A DNA stretch of 64,000 nt, from positions 2,907,501 through 2,971,500 of the forward strand of contig NZ_CP065511.1 of NCBI RefSeq assembly GCF_022811925.1, read 5' to 3'. The position numbers and the translations under genes were made by a program. The stretch comes from Cytobacillus oceanisediminis (GTDB lineage Bacteria; Bacillota; Bacilli; Bacillales; Cytobacillaceae). The first letter of the stretch is position 1. Each line of letters opens with the position of its first letter. Below the pieces are notes generated by a model that ran no database searches, had not been told where the DNA came from, and was given only the letters and a program-made list of their open reading frames with translations. Of this stretch, positions 24,589 through 32,423 are shown piece by piece.

Positions 24589-27579
24589 ATGGACGGAGGA
24601 AAATTTACTTTTTTCCTGGATGAAAAGGAAATCGAAGCAAAACCGGGTCAGTCGATTTTTGAGGCAGCGCGGAATCATAATCATTTTCTCCCGGGGATTT
24701 GTTCTTCCCAGCCGGATTTGGGAGTTGGCGTCATTCAGACTTGCGATACATGCTACGTGGAGATTGATGGAGAGCTGAAACGGTCTTGTGCGACGAAGGC
24801 TGAGCCGAATATGAAAGTAAGTTCTGTTTCGGAGCTGGCCAAGGAAGCCCAGCTTGAGGGAATGTCCCGCATCTTGAAAAATCATGAGCTATATTGCACG
24901 GTTTGCGATAACAATAATGGAAATTGTGTAGTCCATAATACAGCGGAGCATTTTAAGATTGAGCATCAGAAGTATGAATTTAAGCCAAAGCCATACCCTC
25001 AGGATACTTCGAACCCCTTTTACCGGTATGAACCGGATCAGTGCATTCTTTGTGGGCTATGTGTAGAAGCATGCCAGGATCTGCAGGTGAGCGAGGTGCT
25101 GAGCATCGCCTGGGACCGGGAGCAGCCGCGCGTGATTTGGGATAATGATGTGCCCATTAATGAATCCTCCTGCGTATCCTGCGGCCATTGTGTGACGGTG
25201 TGCCCCTGCAATGCATTAATGGAAAAATCGATGCTCGGCAAAGCCGGCTATCTCACAAATATTCCAAAGCCTCTTCTTGAGCCGATGATTGATTTAACGA
25301 AAGAAGTTGAGCCTGGCTATAAAGAGATTTTTGCTATTTCCAATGTAGAGGCAGCGATGCGGGAAGCCCGTATTAAGCGGACAAAAACAGTCTGTACGTA
25401 TTGCGGGGTCGGCTGCAGCTTCGAGGTTTGGACGAAAGACCGGGAAATTCTCAAAATACAGCCGTCGCCTGAAGCTCCTGTTAATGGAATTTCGACTTGT
25501 GTAAAAGGAAAATTCGGCTGGAGCTTTGTGAACAGCAAAGAGCGCCTCACCAAGCCTCTCATCAGAAAAGGCGAAAAATTCTATGAAGCCACATGGGATG
25601 AGGCCCTCTCTCTGATTGCAGAGAAATTCATTGACATCAAAGAACAAAATGGACCGGATGCCCTTGGTTTTATCGCATCTTCCAAATGTTCCAACGAGGA
25701 AAACTATCTGTTCCAAAAGCTTGCCAGGGCCATTTTTAAAACGAACAACATTGATAATTGTTCAAGATACTGTCAGACACCTGCCTCCATGGGTCTTATC
25801 CGCACAGTCGGCATCGGAGGTGATTCCGGTACGATGAAGGATATTGCAAGCTCGGATTTAATCATTGTTGTCGGTGCTAACCCGGCAGAATCACACCCTG
25901 TTCTGGCAACACGAATTAAACGGGCGCATAAATTGGCGGACCAGAAGCTGATTGTAGCCGACCTTCGGAAAAATGATTTGGCAGAGCGGGCTGATTTGCA
26001 TATCCACCCGAAGCCGGGGACGGATCTGGTCTGGCTCTCGGCTGTCACTAAATACTTTATCGATCAGGGGTGGGAAGACCGCGAATTCCTTAACACCCGA
26101 GTCAACCATGCGGACGAATATACTGAGTCCCTTGAAAAATTCACGCTTGAATATGCAGAGGAAGTAACCGGCATTTCAAAGGAAACTTTAATCAGGATTG
26201 CTGAAATGATTCATGATGCAAACGGTACTTGCATTTTATGGGCAATGGGTGTTACGCAGCACTTAGGCGGTACGGATACAAGCACCGCGATCAGCAACCT
26301 TCTTTTAGTTACAGGCAATTTTGGCAAGCCGGGTGCAGGAGCTTACCCGCTGCGCGGCCACAATAATGTCCAAGGGGCGAGTGATTTTGGCACAATGCCT
26401 ACCTGGCTTCCGGGATATCAGCCAATTGAAAATGATGAAATCCGCACCCGCTTTGAACAAGCCTGGGGCACTGAACTCCCTAAAAACCCTGGTCTCAACA
26501 ATCATCAGATTGTAGAAGCCATCCAGGCTGGCAAAGTTAAGGGTATGTATCTTTTTGGGGAAGAGATGGGACTTGTGGATTCGAATATCAATTATGTTCA
26601 CGAAGCTTTTGAAAAACTGGATTTCTTTGTCGTGCAGGATATTTTCTTTTCCAAGACGGCCCAATTTGCGGATGTGATTCTGCCGGCAGCGCCAAGCCTT
26701 GAAAAAGACGGAACCTTCACGAATACAGAGCGGCGGATCCAAAGATTCAATAAAGTTTTCGAGCCGCTTGGGGACAGCAAACCGGATTGGCTCATCTTTC
26801 AGGAGCTTGCCAGCAAGCTTGGCGCAAACTGGAATTATAAAGATCCAGGTGAAATCATGGATGAAGCCGCTAAGCTTTCGCCTGTGTTTGCCGGTGTCAG
26901 CTACAAGCGACTTGAAAACTGGGAAAGCCTTTTATGGCCTGTTGCTCCTGATGGAACTGATACACCTTTGCTTTACAAGGAAAATTTCCATTTTCCGGAT
27001 GGAAAAGCCCGCTTAATCACAGTGGATTGGACTCCTCCTTTTGAAGCCGGAGAGGAGTACGACCTTCACTTGAATAATGGAAGAATTCTGGAGCATTTCC
27101 ATGAAGGCAATATGACCTATCGATCCGAAGGCATTTCCTATAAGGTGCCAGAGCTATGGCTGGAGGTTTCTCCTGAGCTGGCTGAGGAACGGAATATCAA
27201 ATCAGGCAGTCTTGTGCGCCTCACCTCCCCTTACGGCCATGTCAAAGTAAAAGTTTGGGTGACAGATCAGGTCAAGGGAAAAGAACTGTATTTGCCAATG
27301 CATACGACTGAAGGAATGGGAGCAGTCAACAAGCTGACCAGCAGCTATCATGACAAAATTACACATACGCCCAACTACAAGGAAATGCAGGTGAAAATGG
27401 AAGTGCTGGAACGGGACGGCGATCCACCGCTTCCTCATCACAATTTCAGGTTTGGGAACCCGCAGCCGCATATTGGGGTAGAAACAGAGAAAAAATGGAG
27501 CCGGGACGACTTCATTTCCATTCCGGAAATGCTGAAAAAGGAGGGGATCTACGATGGCGAAAGCGATCAAGCAAATTGA
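24589..27579 (+). CDS. Formate dehydrogenase alpha subunit, NAD-linked type (YjgC/YrhE-like)
   Basis: 996 aa. N-terminal 2Fe-2S domain (GICSSQ...CDTC, about 35-75), NuoG-like Cys/His cluster (CDNNNGNC, about 105), two 4Fe-4S ferredoxin motifs (CILCGLCVEAC, CVSCGHCVTVC; about 145-215), then the molybdopterin domain starting CTYCGVGCSF and a C-terminal dinucleotide-binding domain. It oxidises formate to CO2 in the cytoplasm. The residue at the metal site is Cys (NCSRYCQTPAS). ATG 24589 follows AGGTGGTG; ATG 24571 has a poorer site. First gene of a four-gene operon with an overlapping DUF1641 gene. Confidence 0.93.
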   Translation: MDGGKFTFFLDEKEIEAKPGQSIFEAARNHNHFLPGICSSQPDLGVGVIQTCDTCYVEIDGELKRSCATKAEPNMKVSSVSELAKEAQLEGMSRILKNHELYCTVCDNNNGNCVVHNTAEHFKIEHQKYEFKPKPYPQDTSNPFYRYEPDQCILCGLCVEACQDLQVSEVLSIAWDREQPRVIWDNDVPINESSCVSCGHCVTVCPCNALMEKSMLGKAGYLTNIPKPLLEPMIDLTKEVEPGYKEIFAISNVEAAMREARIKRTKTVCTYCGVGCSFEVWTKDREILKIQPSPEAPVNGISTCVKGKFGWSFVNSKERLTKPLIRKGEKFYEATWDEALSLIAEKFIDIKEQNGPDALGFIASSKCSNEENYLFQKLARAIFKTNNIDNCSRYCQTPASMGLIRTVGIGGDSGTMKDIASSDLIIVVGANPAESHPVLATRIKRAHKLADQKLIVADLRKNDLAERADLHIHPKPGTDLVWLSAVTKYFIDQGWEDREFLNTRVNHADEYTESLEKFTLEYAEEVTGISKETLIRIAEMIHDANGTCILWAMGVTQHLGGTDTSTAISNLLLVTGNFGKPGAGAYPLRGHNNVQGASDFGTMPTWLPGYQPIENDEIRTRFEQAWGTELPKNPGLNNHQIVEAIQAGKVKGMYLFGEEMGLVDSNINYVHEAFEKLDFFVVQDIFFSKTAQFADVILPAAPSLEKDGTFTNTERRIQRFNKVFEPLGDSKPDWLIFQELASKLGANWNYKDPGEIMDEAAKLSPVFAGVSYKRLENWESLLWPVAPDGTDTPLLYKENFHFPDGKARLITVDWTPPFEAGEEYDLHLNNGRILEHFHEGNMTYRSEGISYKVPELWLEVSPELAEERNIKSGSLVRLTSPYGHVKVKVWVTDQVKGKELYLPMHTTEGMGAVNKLTSSYHDKITHTPNYKEMQVKMEVLERDGDPPLPHHNFRFGNPQPHIGVETEKKWSRDDFISIPEMLKKEGIYDGESDQAN

Positions 27580-28060
27580 GCTGGTTCAGACTTCAGCCCA
27601 GGAGGAACAAGCACAGGATATAGCTGGTCTTTTAACGCAACTTAGCCAGAACCGGGAGGCCATCTCAAATGCCATCGATATCATCGGACAGCTGCAAAAA
27701 TCCGGAATACTTGATATTATTCAAGGATTTCTGCATTCGAAAGATAAAGTGGCTGCCATTGCGATTGACCAGGTTAACCAGCCGAACATGCACAATATCA
27801 TCCGCAACGGTTTTAATACCGTCGATTTTCTTGGCTCCCTCGATCCACAGCAGATGAATATCATGATGAGTGCTGTCACTAAAGGCCTTGATGAATCCGC
27901 AGAAGTGATGAAAAGGAATGAAAAGACCGGTGTGCTCGGGCTTATGAAAGCCTTGCGCGATCCTGATATTAATCTTGCCATCAATTCTACGCTTGGTTTT
28001 CTCAAAGGAATGGGCAGGGAAATGGGAAAAGAGCACAGTCATTATAAAACAGGAGAGTGA
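27554..28060 (+). CDS. DUF1641 protein (YjgD/YrhD-like), formate dehydrogenase partner
   Basis: 168 aa. DUF1641 proteins are encoded next to FdhA in Bacilli (yjgCD, yrhED) and are probably an accessory subunit. Sequence shows a helical N-terminus (QNREAISNAIDIIGQLQKSG) and the conserved NTVDFLGSLDP and GLMKALRDPDINLAI segments. The start ATG lies 26 bp inside the end of fdhA behind AGGAGGGG, so the two are translationally coupled. No membrane segment. Confidence 0.9.
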   Translation: MAKAIKQIELVQTSAQEEQAQDIAGLLTQLSQNREAISNAIDIIGQLQKSGILDIIQGFLHSKDKVAAIAIDQVNQPNMHNIIRNGFNTVDFLGSLDPQQMNIMMSAVTKGLDESAEVMKRNEKTGVLGLMKALRDPDINLAINSTLGFLKGMGREMGKEHSHYKTGE

Positions 28061-28065
28061 TTACT

Positions 28066-28281
28066 TTGATTACTCGGACGGTTTCATTAGAAAACATGAA
28101 TCAGGCGGATGAAGAAAAATTAAGCCAGGCTCTTAATGATGTCTGGGGTGTCCGAAAAGTTAAGCTGAATTCCATGAGTGGCGAAGCAGTCATTTCATTT
28201 GATGAAGATGCTGCCTCCTTCCTGGATTTTGAACAGGCTATCAAAGACTGCGGATATAACATCCTATCAAGTGATGAATAA
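28066..28281 (+). CDS. HMA-like small protein without a metal-binding CxxC
   Basis: 71 aa with a ferredoxin-like beta-alpha-beta pattern seen in heavy-metal-associated domains (VRKVKLNSMSGEAVISFD, FEQAIKDCGYNIL), but the GMxCxxC loop is replaced by LENMNQADEE. I chose TTG 28066, 9 nt after AGGAG; a GTG at 28057 overlaps the previous stop. Third gene of the formate dehydrogenase operon. It may help mature or regulate the enzyme; this is inference. Confidence 0.75.
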   Translation: MITRTVSLENMNQADEEKLSQALNDVWGVRKVKLNSMSGEAVISFDEDAASFLDFEQAIKDCGYNILSSDE

Positions 28282-28293
28282 GGGGGTGTTACT

Positions 28294-28422
28294 TTGGCAA
28301 AAGTCTGTGAAATCTGCGGGCATAGGGAGGAAACGGAGGAAGATGAATACAGCTTTGATATGCTGATCATTTGCCCGGATTGCTCCAATGACCGTGTTCA
28401 TCCATTTTCCTTTGAAAATTAA
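28294..28422 (+). CDS. Small zinc-ribbon protein, 42 aa
   Basis: 42 aa from TTG 28294 behind AGGGGGTG. Two knuckles, VCEICGHRE and IICPDCSND, about 22 residues apart. It closes the formate dehydrogenase operon and lies right before the terminator. Function unknown; it is comparable in size to the zinc ribbon at 22766-22906 but not alike in sequence outside the cysteines. Confidence 0.75.
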   Translation: MAKVCEICGHREETEEDEYSFDMLIICPDCSNDRVHPFSFEN

Positions 28423-28428
28423 TAAAGA

Positions 28429-28459
28429 ACTCCTGCCAGCTAATCCGGCAGGAGTTTTT
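28429..28459 (+). terminator. Terminator of the formate dehydrogenase operon
   Basis: ACTCCTGCC/GGCAGGAGT perfect 9-bp stem followed by TTTTCTCTTT. Confidence 0.9.
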
Positions 28460-28463
28460 CTCT

Positions 28464-29729
28464 TTATTCAGTCACAAGCTGTCCGCTTGCTCTTTTTTGC
28501 ATCTTCGCAGTTCTGATTTTCTTAATGTCGCGCTTCATCAGCAGTGAGACGATGAAGCCGATGGCAAGCATGGTGCCAAATACATAGAAAGTAATCGTAT
28601 AGCTTTGCGTATTTTCATATATGCTGGATACGAGCATAGGGCCGACCACTCCGGCGATGGACCACGAGGTAAGCAGATAACCATGAATCGCGCCAAGCTG
28701 TTTGGTACCAAACAGGTCTCCAATAAAGGCCGGAAGCGATGCAAATCCCCCTCCATAGCATGAAACAATGATATAAAGGAATACAGAAAAGATAAATGAG
28801 TTTGTGATGAATGGAAGAATGAAGAATGCAGCAACCTGGATCAGGAAGAAGGTCATATATGTATTTCCTCTTCCAAGATAATCTGATGCAGATGCCCAGC
28901 CAATTCTTCCGCCTCCATTAAAGAGGCCCATTATGCCGACGATGCTTGCAGCCGTGATAGCACTGGCTCCAGTGATTTCCTGGGCCATTGGTGCGGCAAC
29001 CGAGAGAATCATGATACCTGCAGAAATATTGATGAACATCATAATCCAAAGAAGCCAGAAACGCTTGGTCTTAATCGCTTCATTGGCAGTCAGCTGTGCC
29101 AGATCTGCCTTTACCGGGCGCTCTTCCGTGTTCTCTTCCATTCCTTCTGGTGCCCATCCTTCAGGCGGCTTTGTGATATAAAGTGATCCCAAAATCATCA
29201 GAATAAAATAACTGATTCCCAGGACATAGAAGGTTGTCGGAATCGAAGTTGCAATCATTAATCTGCTTGCAATGGGGCTTGTTATCAGGGCCCCTGCACC
29301 GAAGCCCATAACGGCCATTCCGGTTGCAAGCCCCCTTCTGTCAGGAAACCACTTAACCAATGTGGAGACAGGTGCAATATAGCCGAATCCGAGACCCAGT
29401 CCCCCAATGACACCGAAGAAAATCAAGAATAGGATATAATTCTCCAATTGAATGGCGAAGCCGGAGCCAATAATGCCTATTCCAAAGAAAACTGCGGCAA
29501 TCATGGCTGAAACTCTTGGCCCCCGCTTTTCCACAAACCGGCCAAAAAAGGCTGCCGCAATCCCAAGAATAAAAATGGCAATGGTAAAAGCAAGTGAGAC
29601 GTCTGTTTTTTCCCAGCCCAGCGTTTCTTTCAAGGGATTTTGATAAACACTGTACGCATACACCGAACCAATTGATAAATGAATGGCAACCGCTGAAAGG
29701 GCAATTAGCCATCTATTCTTATTCGCCAT
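28464..29729 (-). CDS. OFA-family MFS transporter (oxalate/formate antiporter-like)
   Basis: 421 aa, 12 membrane segments. The start NRWLIALSAVAIHLSIGSVYAYSVY and the conserved GLGLGFGYIAPVSTLVKWFPDRRGLATG are signatures of the oxalate:formate antiporter family. It converges on the formate dehydrogenase operon, which makes formate (or oxalate/formate exchange) a plausible substrate. ATG 29729 with AAAGGGG upstream. Substrate is inferred from family and neighbours only. Confidence 0.88.
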   Translation of the reverse strand: MANKNRWLIALSAVAIHLSIGSVYAYSVYQNPLKETLGWEKTDVSLAFTIAIFILGIAAAFFGRFVEKRGPRVSAMIAAVFFGIGIIGSGFAIQLENYILFLIFFGVIGGLGLGFGYIAPVSTLVKWFPDRRGLATGMAVMGFGAGALITSPIASRLMIATSIPTTFYVLGISYFILMILGSLYITKPPEGWAPEGMEENTEERPVKADLAQLTANEAIKTKRFWLLWIMMFINISAGIMILSVAAPMAQEITGASAITAASIVGIMGLFNGGGRIGWASASDYLGRGNTYMTFFLIQVAAFFILPFITNSFIFSVFLYIIVSCYGGGFASLPAFIGDLFGTKQLGAIHGYLLTSWSIAGVVGPMLVSSIYENTQSYTITFYVFGTMLAIGFIVSLLMKRDIKKIRTAKMQKRASGQLVTE

Positions 29730-29806
29730 AAATAACCCCTTTCCAAAATATTGTTTTATTTATTCCCCTAATAAGGAATAAGCGCCATGCTATTTTTTAC
29801 CTTCCC

Positions 29807-29844
29807 AAAAAAGCCTGTCTCTAATCCTTTTAGAGACAGGCTTT
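29807..29844 (-). terminator. Terminator of the relP operon
   Basis: On the minus strand AAGCCTGTCTCTAA pairs with TTAGAGACAGGCTT over 14 bp, followed by TTTT; it lies just past the tetR stop. Confidence 0.85.
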
Positions 29845-29851
29845 CCGAAAA

Positions 29852-30460
29852 TCATCCTGATATAAACCCTTTTTTTAATAAATAGATTTCTGTTCTGTAA
29901 TTATTTACAGCTTCATCGAATGGCAGTTCCCCCGCAAATTTTTTCACGATATTATGAAATGTGACGGAGGAAATGATCTGCATCATATGAAAAAGTTCAT
30001 GCTCGTCCTGAAAATTCAGCCGCTCCTTATTAATCAGGTTGCTGATTTTCTTGAAATTCTCATTCAGGTCATTTTCCCCGAAGCTTCTTGCCATAACATT
30101 TTCGATTCGATGCGTCATATTGAGAAACAAATTCCTCAGAAACTGCAGATTTTCTTTTTCCTCTGTAATGATGGTTGTATAAAAATCGATCATCGCATCA
30201 AAAATATCGCCATTACTTTTGCGCAGCGTTTCCAGAAAGTGAAGCTTATAAGAAGAAACATGGCTATTCAATAAGTAGAAAAACGCATCTTCTTTGTCGT
30301 CAAAATACTGATAAAAGCTGCCGCGCGGGATTTTGGCATCTTTTATGATATTGGATATGGATGCCTGATAAAGCGGGACGCGGGCAAATTCCTTTTTGGC
30401 CGCATGGACTAAGTTTTCCCGTTTGTCTTCAGGCAAATTGAAAAAAGTAATTTTGGGCAA
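29852..30460 (-). CDS. TetR-family regulator, last gene of the relP operon
   Basis: 202 aa. N-terminal helix-turn-helix (QASISNIIKDAKIPRGSFYQYF, about 32-53) and a helical ligand domain. TTG start at 30460 with AAGGAGG 7 nt upstream, 14 bp after the DUF5392-like gene. TetR genes commonly control their own operon; the three TGACAC-type palindromes over the relP promoter are the natural targets. Ligand unknown. Confidence 0.88.
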   Translation of the reverse strand: MPKITFFNLPEDKRENLVHAAKKEFARVPLYQASISNIIKDAKIPRGSFYQYFDDKEDAFFYLLNSHVSSYKLHFLETLRKSNGDIFDAMIDFYTTIITEEKENLQFLRNLFLNMTHRIENVMARSFGENDLNENFKKISNLINKERLNFQDEHELFHMMQIISSVTFHNIVKKFAGELPFDEAVNNYRTEIYLLKKGFISG

Positions 30461-30473
30461 GCTCGGTTCCTCC

Positions 30474-30899
30474 TTACTGCCAGTCTCTTTTTTCCTCCTT
30501 TAAGAATTGGATAAAATAAGGGACTGCCTTTCTGGGATTCTCATTGATCAGTGCTTGATATCTCTTTTTATTAGGCTCAGAAGCCCATTGGCTTTTAGTA
30601 ATCCGTTCTTTAATGTACTGTGAGCTCAGTTTTTGGATTTCCAGCTGCTGATGCTTCCCTTCTTTAGAAAGCGCGAAACCGAGCGCACCAATAATAGCGT
30701 AAATCAGGATGGTTAACGGCGATGTTTTCTCATCCTGCACGGTGAAAATTAAGGTCATGAGATTGATTAATGACAGAATAATCAAGGGTGTTGACCAAAA
30801 AATATATCTGGATGCTTTTTTCATTATGGGGGATACTTTTTCTTCAAGCTGCTCCAGTTCTCTTTTTACGAAATTTGGCATATCTGTCCACACTTGCAT
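30474..30899 (-). CDS. DUF5392-like two-TM protein (YwnF-like)
   Basis: 141 aa. Two hydrophobic segments (YIFWSTPLIILSLINLMTLI and LTILIYAIIGALGFAL) flanked by a charged N-terminus and a long basic C-terminal tail (KSQWASEPNKKRYQALI). It resembles Bacillus YwnF/DUF5392 in layout. ATG 30899 with AAAGGAG upstream, 14 bp after relP. Middle gene of the relP-tetR operon. Function unknown. Confidence 0.75.
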   Translation of the reverse strand: MQVWTDMPNFVKRELEQLEEKVSPIMKKASRYIFWSTPLIILSLINLMTLIFTVQDEKTSPLTILIYAIIGALGFALSKEGKHQQLEIQKLSSQYIKERITKSQWASEPNKKRYQALINENPRKAVPYFIQFLKEEKRDWQ

Positions 30900-30913
30900 C
30901 TATTTCGTCTCCT

Positions 30914-31633
30914 TTAAGTTTTAATCCCTTTATTGGCCAGCAGAATTTGCAGGCTTTCCGGGGAAAAAATCATGGCTTCATCATCTTCAAGCTGTTTTAG
31001 GCCAATCATTTCATCATGGATGTTCTCCATTTTCCGATCGAGGCGTGAAGCCGTGTCAGCTGCCTCTTTCAGTTCATTCACTATTCTTTGCGGAATTTCT
31101 TTATTGTACTTGTAGTAAATCTTGTGCTCGAGGCTCGCCCAGAAGTCCATAGCAATCGTCCGAATTTGAATCTCCACAGGAACCAGCTCTTCCCTGTCAG
31201 ACATAAAAATGGGGATCTGGACAATCAGATGAAGGCTCTGGTAGCCATTTGGCTTTGGATGCTGAATATAATCTTTGCATTCGAGCACGGTTATATCTTT
31301 CTGGCTTTCAAGCATGGCTTTGATTTTATAAATATCTGATACAAAGGAACATGTAATGCGGACGCCCGCAATATCCCTAATATTTTGCTTAATGGATTCT
31401 AAAGAAATCACCAAATTTTTCCTTTGAAGCTTTTTAAATATACTTTCAGGAGATTTAATTCGTGATTTTACATGCTCAATTGGATTATAGTCATGCACAT
31501 ACTGAAATTCTTCTTTCAGAATATTTATTTTCGTGTTTATTTCTTCCAATGCGAACTTATAGGACATCCTAAAACGCACTAAATCAGTCCTTAGTTCTTT
31601 CAGTGTAATTTGCTCAGGCGTATTTGTGACCAT
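30914..31633 (-). CDS. relP: Small alarmone synthetase RelP (YwaC/SasA type)
   Basis: 239 aa, single-domain (p)ppGpp synthetase without hydrolase or regulatory domains. Family segments: HDYNPIEHVKSRIKSPESI, IRDIAGVRITCSFVSDIY, HPKPNGYQSLHLIV and VEIQIRTIAMDFWASLEHKIYYK. It transfers pyrophosphate from ATP to GTP/GDP. ATG 31633 is 5 nt after AAAGGAG and gives the same N-terminal length as YwaC; an ATG at 31705 is possible. The protein has about 30 extra C-terminal residues compared with YwaC. Controlled by a promoter with three palindromes. Confidence 0.93.
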   Translation of the reverse strand: MVTNTPEQITLKELRTDLVRFRMSYKFALEEINTKINILKEEFQYVHDYNPIEHVKSRIKSPESIFKKLQRKNLVISLESIKQNIRDIAGVRITCSFVSDIYKIKAMLESQKDITVLECKDYIQHPKPNGYQSLHLIVQIPIFMSDREELVPVEIQIRTIAMDFWASLEHKIYYKYNKEIPQRIVNELKEAADTASRLDRKMENIHDEMIGLKQLEDDEAMIFSPESLQILLANKGIKT

Positions 31634-31754
31634 ACGGACTCCTTTGAATTTTTGCCTTATTTTTGGGTGGCTTAAAACTGGATGGCTTTTTGCAGACTTC
31701 TGCATTTACTCCCTGTTTTTGCAATTTAGAAATAAGCAATTGAATCTTGGACAA
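31614..31754 (-). CDS. Possible 46-aa leader protein before relP
   Basis: TTG at 31754 has GAGGTGA at good spacing and is the first start in the transcript from the relP promoter. The frame (LISKLQKQGVNAEV, then a proline/lysine-rich tail) ends at 31614, 20 bp inside relP, so translation could be coupled. No homologue recognised. Real gene, regulatory uORF or chance are all possible. Confidence 0.4.
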   Translation of the reverse strand: MSKIQLLISKLQKQGVNAEVCKKPSSFKPPKNKAKIQRSPYGHKYA

Positions 31755-31769
31755 TGCTTTCACCTCGAT

Positions 31770-31847
31770 ATGACACAGTGTCATCCTTACAATTGAATTG
31801 TATATGACAACGTGTCATACGTCAACTGAATGTGACACAATGTCACA
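31770..31847 (-). promoter_or_regulatory. Three palindromic operators on the relP promoter
   Basis: TGACACAGTGTCA (31771-31783), TGACAACGTGTCA (31805-31817) and TGACACAATGTCA (31833-31845). The middle one fills the 17-bp spacer of the promoter, one lies just upstream of the -35 and one just downstream of the -10. Centres are 34 and 28 bp apart. Confidence 0.75.
31797..31825 (-). promoter_or_regulatory. SigmaA promoter of the relP operon
   Basis: TTGACG and TACAAT on the minus strand with a 17-bp spacer that is itself the middle palindrome. Confidence 0.75.
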
Positions 31848-31903
31848 AATTTGCCTTCTTTTGATTCAATGGATAGCTGTTTTGGAAGCACAGCTCTAGC
31901 CTA

Positions 31904-31933
31904 TTTACATGTCATCGGTAAGAGCTGTATAAT
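31904..31933 (+). promoter_or_regulatory. Promoter of the marR-MFS pair
   Basis: TTTACA and TATAAT with an 18-bp spacer. Confidence 0.6.
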
Positions 31934-31940
31934 ATATAAT

Positions 31941-31959
31941 TAGTTACTCTAGATAACTA
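31941..31959 (+). promoter_or_regulatory. MarR-type operator
   Basis: TAGTTA-N7-TAACTA inverted repeat just downstream of the -10 of the marR promoter; likely autoregulation. Confidence 0.55.
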
Positions 31960-31993
31960 TTACTCAAAGTAACCAAATTGGGAGGTTTTTACG

Positions 31994-32422
31994 ATCGAAA
32001 CATTTCAGCGGTTTTTTCATCAGCTTGTGCTATTGTATCGCCCATTTGAGAATAGGCTGAACAATGTGTTAAGCAAGCATCTTTTATACCGGGCTCAATG
32101 GTCCATCATGTATTACTTGAATAATGATGGTTCCGGTACATTGGTGGAGCTTTCACATTATCTTGGCGTTGAAAAACCAACGGTGACAAGGACGATTGCA
32201 AAATTGGAGGAAATGGGCTATTTAGAACCTGTTGCGACTAAAGACAAACGGGAAAAAAGAATGCAGCTGACCGATACTGGCAGGAAGGTTTATCAGGAAG
32301 TCCGCGCAACTATTGATGAATTTGAACAGGAAATTCTAAGAGGAATTTCAGAGGAGGAACAGCTGGAAGGGATTCGTCTGATGAGCGAAATCCGCAAAAA
32401 TTTAATGCAGGGAGAGTTATAA
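31994..32422 (+). CDS. MarR-family regulator with a non-canonical AUC start
   Basis: 142 aa from 31994. Winged-helix protein: helix FQRFFHQLVLLYRPFENRLN, then ALTLVEISH-like TLVELSHYLGVEKPTVTRTIAKLEEMGYL (DNA recognition) and the wing DKREKRMQLTD. The GGGAGG at 31980-31985 is 8 nt before ATC, and the residues from there form the expected first helix. The only standard in-frame start is GTG 32027, which lacks a ribosome binding site and would cut the helix. The MFS gene follows 1 nt after the stop. Confidence 0.85.
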   Translation: METFQRFFHQLVLLYRPFENRLNNVLSKHLLYRAQWSIMYYLNNDGSGTLVELSHYLGVEKPTVTRTIAKLEEMGYLEPVATKDKREKRMQLTDTGRKVYQEVRATIDEFEQEILRGISEEEQLEGIRLMSEIRKNLMQGEL

Positions 32423-32423
32423 A

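Noticed and set aside
24589-27579. Selenocysteine in formate dehydrogenase
   Set aside because: The frame has no in-frame TGA and the active-site position appears to be Cys.
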